49,823 nucleotides of DNA, taken from assembly GCA_032718475.1 (NCBI GenBank), contig JAUCBJ010004971.1, forward strand, positions 1 through 49,823, in the 5' to 3' direction. The translations under genes were made by a program, and so were the position numbers. This stretch comes from Nemertoderma westbladi. Lineage: Eukaryota; Xenacoelomorpha; Nemertodermatida; Nemertodermatidae. The notes below the pieces were generated by a model. The model was not told the DNA's origin and searched no databases. It was given only the letters and a program-made list of their open reading frames with translations. Numbering within the stretch: position 1 is the stretch's first letter; every line of letters begins with the position of its first letter. Below, one piece after another: positions 40,729 through 49,823 of this stretch.

Positions 40729-41340
40729 AGATGTTGGCCTTATGATTTATATATTTTTAAAACAAAAAATATATAGAAAGAAGTAATTATTTGCTTTAAT
40801 ATATATTAGTTTAAATTAATTTAATCGAAATTAAATTAACAATTAATATAACAAGACAGACGGCCGGCAAAGGCACCCTACCTTTAACCGACGCCAGACA
40901 AGCACACAATGGGAGATCAAAGGGAGGGGAAGCAGCATCTTAAGGTTTGCGATAGAGAATGTTTTAAAGGCTTACTGTGTAGGAAAATACGAATACAAGA
41001 CATACAGTCGGACTAGGAGGGGATAACAGGAGAAATTCAGGACTGTCTTTTGTCCTGAAAACTTGCATAGGTTGGGGGGATGAACCTCTCCCGAGAGGTG
41101 CATCCACCACCATGGGCAAACCAAAAACCGTCTGGCAAGCCCTGCCTCGTTCCTAAACCGACATACCGGAGTCGGCCAACGAGACACAATGGTAAACCGT
41201 ACCAGAGATACAATTATAAAAAAAGGAAATGCTTTATTTACCAGGGGGGGGGGGGGGGGGGGGGGGGGGGTGGTACCGGTATTCTTGGAACTAAGGTACC
41301 ATGATGAGAACTCTCAATAATAAAACTGTAACCTGTTCTA
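40729..41340. other. Non-coding with GC-richer, hairpin-bearing block and a G27 run
   Basis: 40860-41210 is GC-richer than its surroundings and has small stems (AGGACTG..TTTTGTCCT near 41039-41056; CCTCTCCCGAGAGG at about 41085-41098). No match to a known RNA is recognised. G27 at 41244-41270 is followed by GGTACCGGTATTC. Confidence 0.4.
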
Positions 41341-41757
41341 TTGGCGAATATGACATATTTATACACTATTTGATTTTTAATCAATAAATAATCATACATA
41401 TTTATATTAAACACTCGAATAAAATAAAAACTTTGTGAGAATGGGACACGGCGAATCTACCCATGTTAATTTTATACCAGGTGGGATAAATGTTAGCCTT
41501 CTAAATCATTAATTACCGATAGAAGAACAGAAATAATTCGATAAATTTCGCCCGAAAATCAAGAAAATCGCCCTCTAGCGGCAGACGGGCGAACTTCAGA
41601 CGGCTCTGAGTATTACGTTGCAACGAGTTAGGGCGAGACCTTTCTAACGAGCTATAGCAAGCGAGATTTCATCGAGATGGGTTCGATTGTATAGCCGATG
41701 ACAAACACACAGACAGACAGACAGACAGACAGACAATCGATATTTATATATATTAGA

Positions 41758-41795
41758 CTAGAAAGCCTGTGGCCCTTCGGGCCACAGCTTTCTAG
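41758..41795. repeat. UUCG hairpin of satellite unit 1
   Basis: CTAGAAAG, a bulged C, CTGTGGCC closed by a CTTCGG tetraloop, GCCACAG, CTTTCTAG: a ~16-bp stem. Copies lie at 43985-44022, 46203-46240 and 48846-48883, all preceded by (GACA)n and an AT-rich TTTATATATATTAGA. Confidence 0.9.
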
Positions 41796-42048
41796 TGCAT
41801 GTGCAGATTATATATGAATATGTGTGGGAGATTGGAGAACTGCATACGGAACAGACACCATCATTAAATAAAACACCACCCCCATAAGAGATAACTGTCA
41901 AGTTTCAACTTTAGGCAGATTGTAAATAACAAAATTTCCAGAAAATGATCACTTTCAGATCCACCCTCTACCTGCGGACTGGTGAAATGCAGACGACGCT
42001 GCAGTTTGGTAAAGATGGGGTTTATGGTGAAGTAAAATGCCTGCCTTT

Positions 42049-43160
42049 CAAGTTTCAGCTTAAACAGATTGTAAATAACAAAATTGGTGTAGATGTTCAC
42101 ATTCAGACATTTCACCCTCTAGCGGTAGACTGAAGAACTGTAGACGACTCTGGGACTCCGTAAAGATACAGAATATGCTGTAGTAGATTCCTGCCAAGTT
42201 CCAGCTCAAAGGGATTAAAAAGAACCAATTGGGATGAGGTGTTCACTAACAGACAATTCGCCCTCTAGCGGCAGATAGGGGAACTGTATACAACTCTGCG
42301 ACTCAGTAAATGTAGAGCCTATGCTGTAGTAGATGCCTACCAAGTTTCAGTCTAAACCGTTTGTAAATAACAAAGTTGGAGAAGATGTTAACTTTCAGAC
42401 ATTTCACCCTCTAGCGGTAGACCGGGGAAGTGTATAGGACTCTGCAACTCCGTAAAGATAGAGCCTATGATGTAGTAGATACCAACCAAGTTTCAGCTCA
42501 AAATGATTAAAAAGAACCAAATGGGATGAGGTTTTCACTATCAGACAATTCGCCCTCTTGCGGCTGACTGTGGAACTGTAGACAACTCTACTACTCCGCA
42601 AAGATATAGCCTATGCTATAGTAGATGCCTACCAAGTTTCAGTCTAAAAGGATTGTAAATAACAAAGTTGGAGAAGATGTTAACTTTCATACATTTCGCC
42701 CTCTAGCGGCAGACGCGGGTACTGTAGACAACTCTGCGCGACTCAGTAAAGATATAGCCTATGCTGTAGTAGATGCCTACCAAGTTCAGTCTAAATGGAT
42801 TATAAATAACAAAGTTGGAGAAGATGTTAACTTTCAGACATTTCGCCCTCTAGCGGTAGACCGGGGAATTGTAGACGACTCTGCTACTCAGTAAAGATAC
42901 AGTCTATGCTGTAGTAGATGCCTACCAAGTTTCAGTCTAAACGGATTGTAAATAACAAAGTTGGAGAAGATGTTAACTCTCAGACATTTAGCCCTCTAAC
43001 GGTAGACTGGGGAACTGTAGACAACCCAGTGACTCCGGAAATAATACAGCCTATGCTGCAGTATATAGCTACCAAGTTTCAGCTCAAAAGCATTAAAAAC
43101 AACCCAATAAGATCAGGTTTTCACTATCGGACAATTCGCCCTCTAGCGGCAGACGGGGGA
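42049..43160. repeat. ~146-bp monomer array, unit 1 (8 monomers)
   Basis: Each monomer contains CCAAGTTTCAG, ATTGTAAATAACAAAGTTGG, a CCCTCTAGCGG motif and GACTC-GTAAAGATA. CCCTCT occurs near 42116, 42252, 42407, 42552, 42701, 42845, 42991 and 43139, spacing 136-155 bp. Equivalent arrays are 44280-45405 and 46500-48040. Confidence 0.9.
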
Positions 43161-43984
43161 ACTTCAGACGGCTCTGAGTATTACGTTGCAACGACTTAGG
43201 GCGAGACCTATCTAACGAGCTATAGTAAGCGAGATTTCATCGAGATTAGATGTATACTATTAGATAAAATAATAATACAGTAAGTATAGGCCTACAGAAA
43301 TAATTATTTTCCTTTTAATATTCATAACAGTAAAACAAAAATGTTATAAACCTCTCCTTCCATGCAGCCAATGATTGAAAAAGCAGAATTACTCTGAGCA
43401 ATTAGCAATAGACAACCCAAACCCCACCCCAATCAACACTCCAGCCTGCTTGCTCCTTATCTGTGCCCAGCCAGCTAGCTGCGAGTTCAATAATTACCTT
43501 AACGTTGCTATGATACAGAAAACAATCCTTCCCTATATTCACTACAGCACTAAGAATAGGCCAATTCGATCGTGCTTGGCGAATATGACATATTTATACA
43601 CTATTTGGTTTTTAATCAATAAATAATCATACATATTTATATTAAACACTCGAATAAAATAAAAACTTTGTGAGAATGGGACACGGCGAATCTACCCATG
43701 TTAATTTTATACCAGATGGGATAAATGTTAGCCCTCTAAATCATTAATTACCGATAGAAGAACCGAAATAATTCGATAAATTTCGCCCGAAAATCACGAA
43801 AATCGCCCTCTAGCGGCAGACGGGTGAACTTCAGACGACTCTGAGTATTACGTTGCAACGAGTTAGAGCGAGACCTTTCTAACGAGCTATAGCAAGCGAG
43901 ATTTCATCGAGATGGGTTCGATTGTATAGCTGATGACAAACAGACAGACAGACAGACAGACAATCGATATTTATATATATTAGA

Positions 43985-44022
43985 CTAGAAAGCCTGTGGC
44001 CCTTCGGGCCACAGCTTTCTAG
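43985..44022. repeat. UUCG hairpin of satellite unit 2
   Basis: Identical to the unit 1 hairpin, preceded by about six GACA units. Confidence 0.9.
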
Positions 44023-46202
44023 TGCACATGCAGATGATATATGAATATGTGTGGGAGATTTGATAACTGCATACGGAACAGACACCATCATTAAATAAAA
44101 CACCACCCCCATAAGAGATAACTGTCAAGTTTCAACTTTAGGCAGATTGTAAATAACAAAATTTCCAGAAAATGATCACTTTCAGATCCACCCTCTACCT
44201 GCGGACTGGTGAAATGCAGACGGCGCTGCAGTTTGGTAAAGATGGGGTTTATGGTGAAGTAAAATGCCTGCCTTTCAAGTTTCAGCTTAAACAGATTGTA
44301 AATAACAAAATTGGTGTAGATGTTCACATTCAGACATTTCACCCTCTAGCGGTAGACTGAAGAACTGTAGACGACTCTGGGACTCCGTAAAGATACAGAA
44401 TATGCTGTAGTAGATTCCTGCCAAGTTCCAGCTCAATACGATTAAAAAGAACCAAATGGGATGAGGTGTTCACTATCAGATATTTCGCCCTCTAGCGGCA
44501 GATACGGACTGTATAGAACTCTGTGACTCCGTAAAGGTACAGCCTATGCTGCAGTAGAAGCCTACCAAGTTTCAGTCTAAACCGTTAGTAAATAACAAAG
44601 TTGAAGAAGATGTTAACTTTCAGACATTTCACCCTCTAGCGGTAGACTGGGGAAGTGAATAGGATTCTGCAACTCCGTAAAGATACAGCCTATGATGTAG
44701 TAGATACCAACCAAGTTTCAGCTCAAAATGATTAAAAAGAACCAAATGGGATGAGGTTTTACTATCAGACAATTCGCCCTCTGGCGGCTGACTGTGGAAC
44801 TGTAGATGACTCTACTACTCCGCAAAGATATAGCCTATGCTATAGTAGATGCCTACCAAGTTTCAGTCTAAAAGGATTGTAAATAACAAAGTTGGAGGAG
44901 ATGTTAACTTTCATACATTTCGCCCTCTAGCGGCAGACGCGGGTAATGTAGACAACTCTGCGCGACTCAGTAAAGATATAGCCTATGCTGTAGTAGATGC
45001 CTACCAAGTTCAGTCTAAATGGATTATAAATAAGAAAGTTGGAGAAGATGTTAACTTTCAGACATTTCGCCCTCTAGCGGTAGACTGGGGAATTGTAGAC
45101 GACTCGGCGACTCAGTAAAGATACAGCCTTTGCTCTAGTAGATGCCTACCAAGTTTCAGTCTAAACGGATTGTAAATAACAAAGTTGGAGAATATGTTAA
45201 CTCTCAGACATTTAGCCCTCTAACGGTAGACTGGGGAACTGTGGACAACTCCGGAAATATACTGGTGGAAACTCAGAGACTCCGGAAATATACAGCCTAT
45301 GCTGCAGTATATAGCTACCAAGTTTCAGCACAAAAGCATTAAAAACAACCCAATGAGATCAGGTTTTCACTATCGGACAATTCGCCCTCTAGCGGCAGAC
45401 GGGGGAACTTCAGACGGCTCTGAGTATTACGTTGCAACGAGTTAGGGCGAGACCTATCTAACGAGCTATAGTAAGCGAGATTTCATGGAGATTAGATGTA
45501 TAATATTAGATAAAATAATAATACAGTAAGTATAGGCCTACAGAAATAATTATTTTACTTTTAATATTCATAACAGTAAAACAAAAATGTTATAACCCTC
45601 TCCTTCCATGCAGCCAATGATTGAGAAAGCAGAATTACTCTTGAGCAATTCGCAATAGACAACCCAAACCCACCCCAATCAACACTCCAGCCTGCTTGCT
45701 CCTTATCTGTGCCCAGCCAGCTAGCTGCGAGTTCAATAATTACCTTAACGTTGCTATGATACAGAAAAAAATCCTTCCCTATTCAATAAGAATAGGCCAA
45801 TTCGATCGTGCTTGGCGAATATGACATATTTATACACTATTTGCTTTTTAATCAATAAATAATCATACATATTTATATTAAACACTCGAATAAAATAAAA
45901 ACTTTGTGAGAGTGGGACACGGCGAATCTACCCATGTTAATTTTATACCAGGTGGGATAAATGTTAGCCCTCTAAATCATTAATTACCGATAGAAGAACC
46001 GAAATAATTCGATAAATTTCACCCGAAAATCACGAAAATCGCCCAGCGGCAGACGGGCGAACTTCCGACGGCTCTGAGTATTACGTTGCAACGAGTTAGG
46101 GCGAGACCTTTCTAACGAGATATAGCAAGCGAGATTTCATCGAGATGGGTTCGATTGTATAGCCGATGACAAACACACAGACAGACAATCGATATTTATA
46201 TA

Positions 46203-46240
46203 CTAGAAAGCCTGTGGCCCTTCGGGCCACAGCTTTCTAG
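46203..46240. repeat. UUCG hairpin of satellite unit 3
   Basis: Identical stem and loop; the GACA stretch is only two units and the AT-rich spacer is shortened. Confidence 0.9.
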
Positions 46241-48845
46241 TGCACGTGCAGATGATATATGAATATGTGTGGGAGATTTGAGAACTGCATACGGAACAGA
46301 CACCATCATTAAATAAAACACCACCCCCATAAGAGATAACTGTCAAGTTTCAACTTTAGGCAGATTGTAAATAACAAAATTTCCAGAAAATGATCACTTT
46401 CAGATCCACCCTCTACCTGCGGAGTGGTGAAATGCAGACGGCGCTGCAGTTTGGTAAAGATGGGGTTTATGGTGAAGTAAAATGCCTGCCTTTCAAGTTT
46501 CAGCTTAAACAGATTGTAAATAACAAAATTGGTGTAGATGTTCATATTCAAACATTTCACCCTCTAGCGGTAGACTGAAGAACTGTAGACGACTCTAGGA
46601 CTCCGTAAAGATACAGAATATGCTGTAGTAGATTCCTACCAAGTTCCAGCTCAATAGGATTAAAAAGAACCAAATGGGATGAGGTGTTCACTATCAGATA
46701 TTTCGCCCTCTAGCGTCAAATGGGGGGACTGTATACAACTCTGCGAATCCGTAAAGGTACAGCCTATGTTGTAGTAGATGCCTACCAAGTTTCAGTCTAA
46801 ACCGTTAGTAAATAACAAAGTTGGAGAAGATGTTAACTTTCAGACATTTCACCCTCTAGCGGTAGACTGGAGAAGTGTATAGGACTCTGCAACTCCGTAA
46901 AGATACAGCCTATGATGTAGTAGATACCTGCCAAGTTTCAGCTCAAAAGGATTAAAAAGAACCAAATGGGATGAGGTTTTCACTATCAGACAATTCCCCC
47001 TCTAGCGGCTGACTGTGGAACTGTAAACGAATCTACTACTCCACAAAGATATAGCCTATGCTATAGTAGATGTCTACCAAGTTTCAGTCTAAAAGGATTG
47101 TAAATAACAAAGTTGGAGGAGATGTTAACTTTCATACATTTCGCCCTCTAGCGGCAGACGCGGGTAATGTAGACAACTCTGCGCGACTCAGTAAAGATAT
47201 AGCCTATGCTGTAGTAGATGCCTACCAAGTTCAGTCTAAATGGATTATAAATAACAAAGTTGGAGAAGATGGTAACTTTCAGACATTTCACCCTCTAGCG
47301 GTAGACTGGGGAAGTGTATAGGACTCTGCAATTCCGTAAAGATAGAGCCTAGGATGTAGTAGATACCTGCCAAGTTTCAGCTCAAAAGGATTAAAAAGAA
47401 CCAAATGGGATGAGGTTTTCACTATCAGACAATTCGCCCTCTTGCGGCTGACTGTGGAACTGTAGACGACTCTACTACTCAGCAAAGATATAGCCTATGC
47501 TATAATAGATGCCTACCAAGTTTCAGTCTAAAAGGTTTGTAAATAACAAAGTTGGAGAAGATGTTAACTTTCATACATTTCGCCCTCTAGCGGCAGACGC
47601 GGGTACTGTAGACAACTCTGCGCGACTCAGTAAAGATATAGCCTATGCTGTAGTAGATGCCTACCAAGTTCAGTCTAAATGGATTATAAATAACAAAGTT
47701 GGAGAAGATGTTAACTTGCAGACATTTCGCCCTCTAGCGGTAGACTGGGAAATTGTAGACGACTCTGCGACTCAGTAAAGATTCAGCCTATGCTGTAGTA
47801 GATGCCTACCAAGTTTCAGTCAAAACGGATTGTAAATAATAAAGTTGGAGAAGATGTTAACTCTCAGACATTTAGCCCTCTAACGGTAGACTGGGGAACT
47901 GTAGACAACCCAGTGACTCCGGAAATATACAGCCTATGCTGCAGTATATAGCTACCACGTTTCAGCTCAAAAGCATTAAAAACAACCCTATAAGATCAGG
48001 TTTTCACTATCGGATAATTCGCCCTCTAGCGGCAGACGGTGGAACTTCAGACGGCTCTGAGTATTACGTTGCAACGAGTTAGGGCGAGACCTATCTAACG
48101 AGCTATAGTAAGCGAGATTTCATCGAGATTAGATGTATAATATTAGATAAAATAATAATACAGTAAGTATAGGCCTACAGAAATAATTATTTTACTTTTA
48201 ATATTCATAACAGTAAAACAAAAATGTTATAAACCTCTCCTTCCATGCAGCCAATGATTGAGAAAGCAGAATTACTCTTGAGCAATTCGCAACAGACAAC
48301 CCAAACCCACCCCAATCAACACTCCAGCCTGCTTGCTCCTTATCTGTGCCCAGCCAGCTAGCTGCGAGTTCAATAATTACCTTAACGTTGCTATGATACA
48401 GAAAACAATCCTTCCCTATTCAATACCAATAGGCCAATTCGATCGTGCTTGGCGAATATGACATATTTATACACTATTTGATTTTTAATCAATAAATAAT
48501 CATACATATTTATATTAAACACTCGAATAAAATAAAAACTTTGTGAGAATGGGACACGGCGAATCTACCCATGTTAATTTTATACCAGATGGGATAAATG
48601 TTAGCCCTCTAAATCATTAATTACCGATAGAAGAACCGAAATAATTCGATAAATTTCGCCCGAAAATCACGAAAATCGCCCTCTAGCGACAGACGGGCGA
48701 ACTTCAGACGGCTCTGAGTATTACGTTGCAACGAGTTAGGGCGAGACCTTTCTAACGAGCTATAGCAAGCGAGATTTCATCGAGATGGGTTCGATTGTAT
48801 AGCCGATGACAAACACACAGACAATCGAGATTTATATATATTAGA

Positions 48846-48883
48846 CTAGAAAGCCTGTGGCCCTTCGGGCCACAGCTTTCTAG
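48846..48883. repeat. UUCG hairpin of satellite unit 4
   Basis: Identical stem and loop; essentially one GACA unit remains. Confidence 0.9.
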
Positions 48884-49823
48884 TGCACGTGCAGATGATA
48901 TATGAATATGTGTGGGAGATTTGAGAACTGCATACGGAACAGACACCATCATTAAATAAAACACCACCCCCATAAGAGATAACTGTCAAGTTTCAACTTT
49001 AGGCAGATTGTAAATATCAAAATTTCCAGAAAATGATCACTTTCAGATCCACCCTCTACCTGCGGACTGGTGAAATGCAGACGGCGCTGCAGTTTGGTAA
49101 AGATGGGGTTTATGGTGAAGTAAAATGCCTGCCTTTCAAGTTTCAGCTTAAACAGATTGTAAATAACAAAATTGGTGTAGATGTTCACATTCAGACATTT
49201 CACCCTCTAGCGGTAGACTGAAGAACTGTAGACGACTCTGGGACTCCGTAAAGATACAGAATATGCTGTAGTAGATTCCTGCCAAGTTCCAGCTCAATAG
49301 GATTAAAAAGAACCAAATGGGATGAGGTGTTCACTATCAGATATGTCGCCCTCTAGCGGCAGATGGGGGGACTGTATACAACTCTGTGACTCCGTAAAGG
49401 TACAGCCTATGCTGTAGTAGATGCCTACCAAGTTTCAGTCTAAACCGTTAGTAAATAACAAAGTTGGAGAAGATGTTAACTTTCAGACATTTCACCCTCT
49501 AGCGGTAGACTGGGGAAGTGAATAGGATTCTGCAAACCCGTAAAGATACAGCCTATGATGTAGTAGATACCAACCAAGTTTCAGCTCAAAATGATTAAAA
49601 AGAACCAAATGGGATGAGGTATTCACTATCAGAAAATTCGCCCTCTAGCGGCTGACTGTGGAACTGTAGACGACTCCACTACTCCGCAAAGATATAGCCT
49701 ATGCTATAGTAGATGCCTACCAAGTTTCAGTCTAAAAGGATTGTAAATAAGAAAGTTGGAGGAGATGTTAACTTTCATACATTTCGCCCTCAAGCGGCAG
49801 ACGCGGGTAATGTAGACAACTCT

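Larger units (their letters stand above)
41341..49823. repeat. Satellite with ~2.24-kb higher-order repeat
   Basis: The start TTGGCGAATATGACATATTT recurs at 41341, 43576, 45812 and 48449, giving units of 2235, 2236 and 2637 bp and a partial fourth running off the window. Each unit has, in order: a single-copy AT-rich part, a CGAGTTAGGGCGAGACC block, a (GACA)n stretch, a UUCG hairpin, and 8 (11 in the third unit) monomers of ~146 bp. Units are highly similar. The repeated 62-, 83- and 89-codon ORFs follow the repeat and show no protein motif. Confidence 0.95.

Noticed and set aside
43920-43945. Second hammerhead or tRNA B box in the satellite (GCTGATGACAAAC, GGTTCGATTG)
   Set aside because: No GAAA partner or stem II and no A box at a suitable distance.
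41341-49823. Possible CRISPR array or conserved small protein family (62-, 83-, 89-codon ORFs)
   Set aside because: Monomers are ~146 bp without unique spacers and the genome is eukaryotic; the ORFs simply recur with the satellite and lack protein motifs.

Overview
The window is eukaryotic, almost certainly from a metazoan and probably an aquatic invertebrate. The reasons are a spliced terminal exon of an SLC35G/EamA-type transporter with an AG acceptor, BEL/Pao and Gypsy LTR retrotransposons, non-LTR retrotransposons, tRNA-derived SINE-like units, an ankyrin-repeat fragment and a large satellite. There are no bacterial operons. The species cannot be fixed from the sequence. Nearly everything except the transporter exon (19.2-20.0 kb) is transposable-element material nested in several layers.

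Layout. 0-3.2 kb: a long plus-strand ORF (Cys-rich N-terminus, 30-bp coding minisatellite, reverse transcriptase), truncated before its endonuclease. 3.2-4.65 kb: LINE tail fragment, a 103-bp tandem duplication and an inverted repeat. 4.66-18.9 kb: a minus-strand BEL/Pao-like LTR element (here E1) with gag, zinc knuckles and an aspartic-protease-like domain, a membrane-segment ORF and an unrecognised Cys-rich 3' gene, but no visible RT or integrase. Its 3' LTR is split by a second, decayed copy of the RT element (4971-9260, minus), with a T-run (A-tail) and a TTGAT target duplication. 19.2-20.0 kb: SLC35G-like last exon, followed by a foldback array in its 3' flank. 20.92-35.62 kb: a 14.7-kb LTR element (E3) bounded by ATCAT duplications. 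Inside it lie a decayed minus-strand Cys-rich gene and a nested plus-strand Gypsy element (24.61-33.51 kb: gag, PR, RT, RH, IN). 36.3-37.9 kb: a duplicated transporter 3' end, an ankyrin remnant and a LINE RT remnant. 37.93-40.0 kb: a second E1-family element (E2), plus strand, 5' LTR and gag only, abutting another gag fragment. 41.3-49.8 kb: a satellite with a ~2.24-kb higher-order repeat built of ~146-bp monomers.

The most interesting object is inside the Gypsy protease gene. A 1.70-kb array (26238-27935) of ~413-420-bp units, three direct and one inverted, is flanked by a perfect 11-bp duplication of the target. Every unit carries a complete hammerhead-ribozyme core whose helix III is a self-complementary ACGCGT. 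It also has tRNA-like A and B boxes on the same strand. This looks like an animal retrozyme / hammerhead-SINE composite caught as a tandem insertion.

Other points of note: an uncharacterised Cys-rich protein may recur at the 3' end of two different LTR elements (E1, E3). A homopolymeric G tract sets the reading frame inside the E1/E2 gag. The 5' LTR of E1 ends at the same TTGA at which the RT element entered the 3' LTR. About 35 regularly spaced CCCTCTAGCGG motifs in the satellite resemble the CTCF core. Most element genes are broken by stops and frame changes, described below but not reconstructed.
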